Shown here piece after piece: positions 11,949 to 21,500 of a stretch of 64,000 bases of DNA. The translations under genes were made by a program, and so were the position numbers. The stretch covers positions 210,813,231-210,877,230 of the forward strand of contig CM060912.1 of assembly GCA_030737875.1 (NCBI GenBank), in the 5' to 3' direction. The notes beneath the pieces were generated by a model. It was given only the letters and a program-made list of their open reading frames with translations. It did not search any database and was not told the DNA's origin. Each line of letters begins with the position of its first letter. Within the stretch, counting starts at the first letter, position 1. The DNA comes from Allium sativum. Lineage: Eukaryota; Streptophyta; Magnoliopsida; Asparagales; Amaryllidaceae.

Positions 11949-13539
11949 GTAAGTTTTACTGATTGATTATTCATTTTAAACACTGATTGTTAGATAATAT
12001 TTAAACTGATTTTAAAAAGAATTTAAAATAGAAAAGTTTTGAATTTTAAATGGAAAAAGATTAGAACTTTAAAAGGTGAAAAGATCGTACTTTAAAAGGT
12101 GAGAAGATAGGATTTTTTTTTTGGTAAAAGGTATGATCTTTATATTTTTAAAGTGATAAAAATATGATTTTTATATTTTTAAAGTATTAAAAATATAATC
12201 TTTACTATATAGAAATATTAAAAATACGATTCTTATATTTTTAAAGTATTAAAAATGTAATCTTTATAGAATAGAGAATATAAAAATATCATCTTTGTAT
12301 ATGTAGCGAAATAAAAATCTGATTTTTATTTTATATACGTTGAAATAAAGTGATGATTTTCATAACGATGAAATCTATATTTTTGAAAAGATAAAGTCTT
12401 TATATTTGAAAAGGAGAAATCTTTATAGTTGAAAAGGCGAGATCTTTATGTAGATGATAACGATGTAAAAATATAATTTTTATCTATATAGTAGCGTTGT
12501 GAAAATATGCTGATTTTTATATATTGAATAGCATAGTAAAAATTCGATTTTTAAATATATGAAGTGATTATAAAAATATGATTTTTAAATTGAAAGTGAA
12601 TAAATAAAAATGTGATTTTTATTTCAAAGACAACAAAATATAAAAATGTGTGATTTTTATATATGTAGTGGCTACGGGCAAAGAAGATAGCGAAGATGCG
12701 ATAGCAATGAAGATTTCTATCAGTGAAGAGCCGTGAAGTTAGGATAGCTTTCGGTGAGAACTTCTCACTCTTCAATTTCTATTATAGTTATAAATATAAA
12801 CTAGGATGCAGACGGTGTTTAGTAGCACCCGACACCCGTCATCCACAGACCATGGATGGCTTGTTTGTTAAATTGTTTGATTTCAAAAATTAATTAGATT
12901 ATTTGATTGAAATTGAATTGTTTGGTGAGAATGAATGGATTTGATTGATGTGTGAATGGTGTGGGCCTTCACTAGACCGGGGATAAGGCGAGGCCTCGTC
13001 CCGTTTCTAGTATAGTGCCGTTATGCCGCCGAAATTTTCTAAAATATGTTAGAAAAATAAAAATATCATTTTTATTGAATAAATGAACTGAATAGAAATT
13101 CATATGTTGAAATAAAATGTTTTATCGTTAAAAATATAATTTTTAACGTGAAGTGAATAAAATAAAATATTCATTTACAAACCGGACGGTTTGTTTATGT
13201 ACACTGATTTGACTGACATTGATTGGGACGATAAATTTCACACATCGCCCAACTGCACGAATAAAATCTGTGTTTGATTGTTTGAAACCCTACACGGGTG
13301 TTGGGATGAAATTTAAAGTTCACTCATCCTGACTGATTAAATATGTCGATCGATTGATTGACAGGCTGTTATAAGCGTTAGATATCTATATTTGATGCTT
13401 ATACAGTGTAGTGCACTTTGGTTGATGGTTGATTATTTTTCAATGCTATTATATACATGTGATGTATGAAAATCCATATAATTAACATTATATGGTGATT
13501 GATTGGGCCTCATTCCAATTTAGAAGATTAAGAATAATA

Positions 13540-13826
13540 TAATGTAAACGTTCATGTGTTGACTGTACTCATCCGTTGAGATTAGTCATGTGTTGAACGA
13601 AATATTTTTATAATAAAAATTACATCTTTATCAATATAATATAAAGGTTCATGTGTTGACAGTACTCATTCGTGAGATTAGTCATGTGTTGAACGAAATA
13701 TTTTTATAATAAAAATTACATCTTTATCAATATAATATAATGGTTCATGTGTTGACTGTACTCATCCGTTGAGATTAGTCATGTGTTGAACGAAATATTT
13801 TTAAAATAAAATCTACATCTTTATCA
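13540..13826 (+). repeat. Three-copy tandem repeat of about 97 bp in LTR
   Basis: Units contain TTCATGTGTTGAC, then a GTACTCATYCGTTGAGATTAG-like stretch and GAACGAAATATTTTTA; successive units start near 13551, 13648 and 13744 (periods 97 and 96). The right LTR carries the same array near 21450-21735. A partial related unit (GTACTCATTCGTTGAG) recurs near 14030. Confidence 0.9.
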
Positions 13827-14366
13827 TATATAAAATTAGAAACTGACTGGAAAATAGATAAGATGAGTGGTCTCCTGGATATTAATCTGATGTTGGTTTC
13901 GGCCTTCGGGGTTAATATTCAGGGAATCGTTCTCTTACTAATTTACGGTTGGAGTCTGATTTAATATCAAACGATAGATACCTTAATTTTCATAAAATAT
14001 ATTAAATAACAAAATAGTCACACGTGGACGGTACTCATTCGTTGAGATTAGTCGTGTGTTGACAAAAAGATAGAGTCGTGTATTGAATAAAAATATTTTG
14101 AAATAGAATATTTGAAAATAGAAATATATGAAGCCGTGTTGATTAGATTGACGCCATTTTGACGTGAACGATATTTATATCGATTTTAATCATTTTAAAA
14201 TGATGTTGAAAAGTGATTTCGAAATCGAATATTTTGAAATGAAATTTGAATCAAATTGAATAGAAAACGAATTCGAATTGAATATATAAGGAATTGAATT
14301 CGAATTGAATATAAAACGAATTTAATTTCAACTGAATATATAATGAATTTGATTCAAATAGAAAAC

Positions 14367-14501
14367 GAAATGAATTGAATATATAACGATTTCGAAATAA
14401 ATTGAATATATAACGATGTCGAAATAAATTGAATATATAACGATTTCGAAATGAATTGAATATATAACGATTTCGAAATGAATTGAATATATAAAGATTT
14501 C
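14367..14501 (+). repeat. Five-copy 27-bp tandem repeat in LTR
   Basis: Five units of GAAATGAATTGAATATATAA plus CGATTTC with one or two changes each. They lie in a longer stretch (14220-14700) built from GAATTGAAT-like words. Also present in the right LTR at about 22276-22410. Confidence 0.9.
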
Positions 14502-15884
14502 GAAATGAATTTAAATCGAATAGAAAAATCAATTTGAATTGAATTGAATTGAAAACAAATTCGAATTGAATTTAAAATGAAGTGAAATGAATTCAAATTG
14601 AATTGAAATCTGAATTGAATAGAAATGAAATTTAAAACGAATTTATAAAGGAGAATTCAATTTTGATTTGAAACGAAATGGAAGTTGAAATTGCTTTTGA
14701 AACGAATTTAAAACTATTTATATAATTCGTTTTAAATAGAAACCGACGAGATATATATTATATATATTATATATATAATATAATGGCCTGAATAGAACGC
14801 GCCGCGCCGCGGCAGTTCGTGAATTTCGACCATTTATTGCAAACGGACATTACGGGAGATCCGACCGTCGGATTCTCCTAAAACCGGAACCGTTGGGTTC
14901 GTATCGAAAAGAGCTTTCTAACGAATATTTGAATTTTGAAATCTAACGGTTGGATTTGGAGATACGTCCAAATCAAACTCGAAAAAGGTCGCTGTAAGTG
15001 CAGTTCGATGGACATTGTTGGAAATCGACTGTACGGGCCTTGCTAAAATTATTAAAAATATCAATAATTTATGTAAAATCATAAGAAATGATTTGGGAAA
15101 GATTGGGGTGAAAAACTCCATATCTGAAAAGATAAAAATAGATTTTTATCGAAATGAACTAGTTTGAACTCAATTTAAAACCCGGGTTTTTATTTTTAAA
15201 TAAATAAATTAGATTTAAAAAGGGGTTTTAAATAATCGGAATTTCTAATATATTTGATTTGGGTTTGTCGTGAACTGTGTTTTAATTAACACTTAGTTCT
15301 TTAACCCAGTAAAAGGAGTTCTAACGAATCTGCAATTAGATTGAAATGTGGATCTATAATCTAAATTATCAAATTTAGAAATAAGCGGGAATGGAGTATT
15401 ACCAGTTTTACTCCAAAGCGATAGTTAAATCTTTAATTAGATTTGAACGTGAAATGGTAATTAATTTTACCGATAACACCACGGTGTTAGATATGGAGTA
15501 TTACCAGTTTTGCTTCATGGGATGAATAGGTTGGGATTGGGAAATAAAATAAATAATTACTTCGTTACGGTTCGCTAATCTCGACTAGTTGGAAAAAACC
15601 ATAATCTGGTTTTAAATGACATCCAAAGGAAGATTACAGGATAAATTTTAAAGAATTTTTCTTGGATAAATTTAATGGGAACCTTTCCCTAAGAATGTGG
15701 AATTTAGAAACTAGCTGTAGGTTGGCTAAGAAGAATGGTTTCCTGGGCATTGATCTGATGTTGGTTTCGGCCTTCGGGGTTAATGTTTGGGAAATTGTTC
15801 TCTTGCTAATTTGCGGTTAGTGACTAATGAATTGGAATGAGGCGTATGTTGTGTTTGTGTAACATTTGTTTTTAATATACGCGG

Positions 15885-15924
15885 GTTGTTCGGAATGACC
15901 GGGTTTACACCCGTTCTGAATAAC
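15885..15924 (+). promoter_or_regulatory. Covarying LTR hairpin, Element 1 version (left LTR)
   Basis: Arms GTTGTTCGGAA (15885-15895) and TTCTGAATAAC (15914-15924) pair over 11 bp with two G-U pairs around an 18-nt loop, which can itself pair GGG with CCC. The right LTR has the same structure at 23796-23835. Other elements hold a different stem sequence at the same place with pairing kept. Function unknown; a transcript-level structure is inferred. Confidence 0.8.
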
Positions 15925-17200
15925 CGATTCGACGATAAGTCGAAGATGAAGACGGTGGTAGAAGACCGGAAGTCTTCACATCGTTTGGATAATTACTGAC
16001 GATCCTGATTGGGCTGTACACTCAAGAGGATGGAAATAGTTGGTGGTCGTCCAGACGTACCTGGAGATGGATGGATATGCGAGGAAAGTGCCTCCGGTTT
16101 CGTTCAGCCCCAGAACGAACTTGAAAATGGATTGTGTGTCTGACACTGGATTTTATTCTGTGTTGATTGATTTCTATTAAATATACATCTGTTTGGCGGC
16201 GGAGAATTTATTCTTTTGCTTAACGCCCTTCTCTGAGACGTACGAGCTCAGAGGTTGTATATCGATGGACATCAGTCGCATGGCATGAATTGCCTGTGTG
16301 GCACGCTAAGATGCAATGATCAAGGCTTCTGTTGAAAAGCAAAGTCTTGTGGTTGATGATCAAAGCACGCCTACGTGGCAGCTTTGTGTATAACGTGAAT
16401 TCGCGAGCCTCACACCTCGGTATGAGTTAAAAACGGGATACGGACTGCAGGGAGAGCACGACGTTTCTTTCTAGCTTTGGTGGTGTCAGTGACTTACCAG
16501 CCCTGACATTTATATACTTTTCACCTATGTGGTTGTTGGATGAGGCGCCTCGATTATAGGTCTGTAAGGACCGGGAAACGTGTGTTCAGGCATAATTAAT
16601 CCTCTAACGTAAGTGAGGACCGGCCCTGAAGATCCAGGGGTTGCCCAGAGTGCGTAACCCTGGGACATTTGCTAGAGTGTCTCAAACGCAGAGAGGAGCT
16701 TGCCCCTTGCCTCGACTCATGACGGAAATCCAATTTCCAATACGAGATATTTCGGCTTTATTTGTAGAGCCTAGTATGGCGACATAGTAGCATGGGATGC
16801 TATGCCGTCTATGATTTATATTTATGATTGAAAATGTTTTGACACTATACACTTATTATAGTATCAAATGATTTGTTTTAAACGTACCAAGCATGTTTGG
16901 CTGTTATAAGGTAAAACCCTATCCTCCGGCTTGCGTTGCATTGTGTGATGGGACCTAGGTCTTATAATAGTTTCATTTTTCGAAAAAGCATTGCGTTGTT
17001 TATTTTATGCACTGGTATTCTTGGGAGGAAACCCGTTCCGTGTTATACGGCGTGGTCCCTTGAATTACTCTCTTTTAAAGTAAAGTTTTAAATAACTGTT
17101 TTAGTTCTCACACCAGTCACATGACTGACCTGGAGTTTATTGTTTTAACCTAAACTCTGGGTGCCCCTATTTTCCGCACGGGCAGCTAGTAGTTTTGGTT

Positions 17201-17220
17201 TTGCAGATTTATATTCACAG
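17201..17220 (+). promoter_or_regulatory. Conserved splice-acceptor match near LTR end
   Basis: A T-rich tract, TTTTGGTTTTGCAG, ends at 17206, with a second AG at 17220 just before GATCCTGG. The same layout is found in the minus-strand LTRs of Element 2 (AG at 26663-26664) and Element 4 (AG at 41361-41362). Paired with the donor at 11949 it would define an intron of about 5.26 kb within the LTR. That the intron is spliced is inference. Confidence 0.45.
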
Positions 17221-17526
17221 GATCCTGGTTTACAGCTGGAATGATATCCGGAAAGCTCTGTATCCGTATATCACCTTCAGTTGTGCTTCGTATTATTTTC
17301 CGCTGCTATGTATTTAAATGTAATTTAAATCTCTGATATTTCTGTGTAATATTTATTCATTTATACTTTGTATATTCTTGTAATCTGATGCATTGTTGTA
17401 ATATACAATGAAATGTTCTTCTGTTTTTGTTCTGATTTGTCATGTTCTCAACGTTCAGGGGTTTCGAACGGTCTAGATCGGTTTAACGACTGATTCAGAT
17501 CGAGCGAAATTCCCGGCCGTCACATT

Positions 17527-17538
17527 TAGTATCAGAGC
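17527..17538 (+). promoter_or_regulatory. Primer binding site, initiator Met-tRNA type
   Basis: TAGTATCAGAGC, two bases after the LTR, differs by one base from TGGTATCAGAGC, the standard plant initiator Met-tRNA complement used by Ty3/gypsy and copia elements. It would prime minus-strand DNA synthesis. Confidence 0.9.
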
Positions 17539-17598
17539 TTTGGTTTACAGAGCTCGAGAACAAGACACATTAGAACCATACGAAAGAATTCATCAGAT

Positions 17599-17657
17599 AT
17601 TGGATTAGTAATATCCAATTAGAATGACTCGTTAGAGATAGGATCAGTAGTATCCTA
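17599..17657 (+). ncRNA. Tandem leader stem-loops after the primer site (Element 1)
   Basis: Stem-loop 1: ATTGGAT (17599-17605), loop TAGTAAT, ATCCAAT (17613-17619), seven perfect pairs. Stem-loop 2: TAGGAT (17639-17644), loop CAGTAGT, ATCCTA (17652-17657), six perfect pairs. They are spaced by AGAATGACTCGTTAGAGA and start 61 nt after the primer site. The same kind of array stands at the same distance in Elements 3 and 4 with other stem sequences. A packaging or dimerisation signal is the natural guess from position; this is inference. Confidence 0.75.
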
Positions 17658-18553
17658 GAACGAGTGTGAAGAGTATATTTTTCAAAAGAAAACAATTTTG
17701 TTTTGAAAATTTAAATTGTTTTAAACGTATTTGATTATTTATTTATTTTGAATTTGGACAATCTAGTATATAAAGGTTTTGCATATACGCATCATGAACG
17801 TATATTCGAAGTTTTAATATACTGGATAGATATATAATCATACTCTAGTGGCCCGAAGATGATTCTGATGATTGAATAGTCGTCATTAGTATTCATGTTC
17901 GAGTAACGAAGTTGTGATATCGATATATTTCCATTAGACTGGTGTGAGAACCAAAACTTATGTAGTTAGAACACATTGTTATGAATTGGCATCAAAAACA
18001 TGATTTTCTTTATATATAGATATCAAAATTATGAATTTGAAACGTTAATCCACTAATTGATTGATGTTTGTGTTGTTTGTTCATTTGTTTGCTAATTTTG
18101 AACCATTTAGCCTAATTGAACCAAATATTGAATTGTATTAAAAATTGGTCGCATTTGCTTGCATATACATATACTTACATTGAACAGGTCATAGCAAGGA
18201 GGCTAGAGCAGAGAATAAAAATTGTTTGCCCGACAAATAGGTACATGTTTACTACATAATTTACTGTTTTGTTTGGGTGATGATGATTTTATGAGCCTAT
18301 TGGCTAGCCGCTTGGCTTTTTCTTTTTCTTTTTGAGATCTGAAGGACCGGGGAAGCTATTTGAAATTCCCCGATGCTCCCATTGCAGGGGAGGTTATGGC
18401 GAAATTTTTCGAAAATTTAGGGAGTTAGCCAAATTTTTGAGAATTTGAAAATTTTCAGAAACTGAAAAGTTGGAGAATGGAAGCCAGATCGAACGTAGAG
18501 TTGAATAATCAAACCACTTTCGACTTTGTTCCTTTTCGGGGACGAAAAGTTTT

Positions 18554-18566
18554 AAGTGGGGGAGAT
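18554..18566 (+). promoter_or_regulatory. Polypurine tract of Element 1
   Basis: AAGTGGGGGAGAT directly abuts the right LTR. It is the plus-strand primer and shares its form with Elements 2 and 3 (reverse complement ATCTCCCCCACTT beside their LTRs). Confidence 0.9.
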
Positions 18567-21500
18567 TGTAACAACCCGAAAATCTGGGCCAGTTTAAAAT
18601 TTTTATTTTGGCAATTTTAGCGAATTTTGATTATTTAAAATGAATTATTTTAAATAATATCGACGAGAAATTTATTTTGAATGGAATTCGAACGTATATA
18701 TTATATACGCCGTCGTTAGAATATAAATATTTATATATAATTATAAATAGGAATTGAAAATGGCGCGGTAGTTCGATAATTCGATTTCAAATTTCAATTG
18801 AATGTACCGGGTGCAAAACAATCCGGATTTTAGTGAAACCAAAAACATTAGGATCTAATTGATGATATCTTTCCAACGAATCAGAAAAATCAAAATTTCA
18901 TAGCGGAAATCAAAAGATATGTCCAGTTGAAAATTCTGAATAGTCGCTATGGAATTCAGGCCCTTAAAAATGGACATTTTGCAAATGACCTCGGATTTCG
19001 ACGAAACCAGTTTTGTTGGGTCCGTGATGTCAAATTATTGCTAGGTTTCAAATTTCATAATTTTTCGAATCAATATGTGAGCGTGGCAAAGGAAAACGCG
19101 TTTGACCATTTCAGTTGATTTTAATCGACTGGAAATTGGCCATTTTTCCAACGGTCTCAGAATTCGACGAAACTAGTTTTGTTAGGACCGTATCGTCAAT
19201 ATGAAGCTAGAAAATATTTTTCTGGAATTTTTCTAGTTAATATGTGACCTCGGTAATTTGAAATGCACGTTTAAAATTCAATATAGTGATTTAAATGTAA
19301 ACTCAACGGAAACTGATTGTAACGATCGAATCAGCTTACGATGCATATCCCATTGTGTTCGGAATGGGGGTAAAACGCTGTAGACGACAGGCGGTGGGCC
19401 TCGTTTCGAGGTCGTATGTGAAGGTCAACTTTTTGAAAATAAAATAATTAAATTAATTAAAAATTAAAAACCCCCTTCCTCCTTTCCTTATGCTCTGCTC
19501 CCCCCCCCCCCCCCCCCCCCGATATTTTCGATTCAGAAAAACTAAAATAAAATAAAAAAGGAAAAGGCGATCGCTCCACCAGGGAGGCCGCCGCCCAGCC
19601 TCCTGGCGCCGCCGCGCCGAGCGCAGTTCTCCCCACCCCCTCCGCCTTCTTCCCCTGCTCCTCCCCGCCTCAGAAATCGCGAACCCAAAAGCCCCATTCG
19701 AACGCCCCCCTGCTGCGACCACCACCCCGCCCAAACCCACGACGCAGGCCCCCCATCGAGCCGCCAGCCACCGCAGGCCCCACCTCCGAGCGCCCTCCTC
19801 GCGTCAGAGCCCCCCCCCCCCTCCTCGGCAGCGCTGCAAAAATCCCCCCTCCTCTCTGTAAGTTTTACTGATTGATTATTCATTTTAAACACTGATTGTT
19901 AGATAATATTTAAACTGATTTTAAAAAGAATTTAAAATAGAAAAGGTTTTAATTTTAAATGGAAAAAGATTATAACTTTAAAAGGTGAAAAGATCGTATT
20001 TTAAAAGGTGAGAAGATAGGATTTTTTTTTTTTGGTAAAAGGTATGATCTTTATATTTTTAAAGTGATAAAAAATTGATTTTTATATTTTTAAAGTATTA
20101 AAAATATAATCTTTACTATATAGAAATATTAAAAATACGATTCTTATATTTTTAAAGTATTAAAAATGTAATCTTTATAGAATAGAGAATATAAAAATAT
20201 CATCTTTGTATATGTAGCGAAATAAAAATCTGATTTTTATTTTATATACGTTGAAATAAAGTGATGATTTTCATAACGATGAAATCTATATTTTTGAAAA
20301 GATAAAGTCTTTATATTTGAAAAGGAGAAATCTTTATAGTTGAAAAGGCGAGATCTTTATGTAGATGATAACGATGTAAAAATATAATTTTTATCTATAT
20401 AGTAGCGTTGTGAAAATATGCTGATTTTTATATATTGAATAGCATAGTAAAAATTCGATTTTTAAATATATGAAGTGATTATAAAAATATGGTTTTTAAA
20501 TTGAAAGTGAATAAATAAAAATGTGATTTTTATTTCAAAGACAACAAAATATAAAAATGTGTGATTTTTATATATGTAGTGGCTACGGGCAAAGAAGATA
20601 GCGAAGATGCGATAGCAATGAAGATTTCTATCAGTGAAGAGCCGTGAAGTTAGGATAGCTTCCGGTGAGAACTTATCACTCTTCAATTTCTATTATAGTT
20701 ATAAATATAAACTAGGATGCAGACGGTGTTTAGTAGCACCCGACACCCGTCATCCACAGACCATGGATGGCTTGTTTGTTAAATTGTTTGATTTCAAAAG
20801 TTAATTAGATTATTTGATTGAAATTGAATTGTTTGGTGAGAATGAATGGATTTGATTGATGTGTGAATGGCGTGGGCCTTCACTAGACCGGGGATAAGGC
20901 TAGGCCTCGTCCCGTTTCTAGTATAGTGCCGTTATGCCGCCGAAATTTTCTAAAATATGTTAGAAAAATAAAAATATCATTTTTATTGAATAAATGAACT
21001 GAATAGAAATTCATATGTTGAAATAAAATGTTTTATCGTTAAAAATATAATTTTTAACGTGAAGTGAATAAAATAAAATATTCATTTACAAACCGGACGG
21101 TTTGTTTATGTACACTGATTTGACTGACATTGATTGGGACGATAAATTTCACACATCGCCCAACTGCACGAATAAAATCTGTGTTTGATTGTTTGAAACC
21201 CTACACGGGTGTTGGGATGAAATTTAAAGTTCACTCATCCTGACTGATTAAATATGTCGATCGATTGATTGACAGGCTGTTATAAGCGTTAGATATCTAT
21301 ATTTGATGCTTATACAGTGTAGTGCACTTTGGTTGATGGTTGATTATTTTTCAATGCTATTATATACATGTGATGTATGAAAATCCATATAATTAACATT
21401 ATATGGTGATTGATTGGGCCTCATTCCAATTTAGAAGATTAAGAATAATATAATGTAAACGTTCATGTGTTGACTGTACTCATCCGTTGAGATTAGTCAT

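Larger units (their letters stand above)
10651..17524 (+). repeat. Element 1 left (5') LTR, 6874 bp
   Basis: Begins TGTAACAACCCGAAAATCTG and ends TTCCCGGCCGTCACA. In order it contains a U3-like first kilobase with degenerate modules of about 130 bp; a poly-C run of 17 at 11582-11598 and a GC-rich exon-like leader to 11948 closing on a splice-donor match; AT-rich repeats (13540-13826 and 14367-14501 among them); a conserved distal block from about 15720 to 17300; and a splice-acceptor match at 17206. It carries no protein-coding frame: the open frames in the GC-rich part on both strands are compositional. Confidence 0.95.
17525..18566 (+). mobile_element. Element 1 internal region, non-coding, 1042 bp
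   Basis: Contains the primer site, two leader stem-loops, AT-rich filler with no useful open frame, and a 3' block from about 18290 to 18566 related to the 3' internal blocks of Elements 2 and 3. That block includes CTTTTTCTTTTTCTTTTTG and the sequence for EVMAKFFENLG followed by a polypurine tract. Everything between leader and 3' block that would encode gag-pol is missing, as expected from an internal deletion of an autonomous ancestor. Confidence 0.9.

Noticed and set aside
11537..11983. Long open frames on both strands through the GC-rich part of the Element 1 LTR (130-148 codons)
   Set aside because: Both strands are open because the sequence is C/G-rich and low in stops. The products are glycine/arginine- or proline-rich without a domain, and the right LTR copy shifts the frames by indels.
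14251..14596. Asparagine/phenylalanine/isoleucine repeat proteins on the minus strand
   Set aside because: They are translations of the 27-bp GAATTGAATATATAA tandem repeat, lie inside the LTR, and run opposite to its transcription.
17524..18566. Hidden small gene in the Element 1 interior
   Set aside because: No frame of useful length on either strand, and the best conserved parts are the cis elements and the 3' block.
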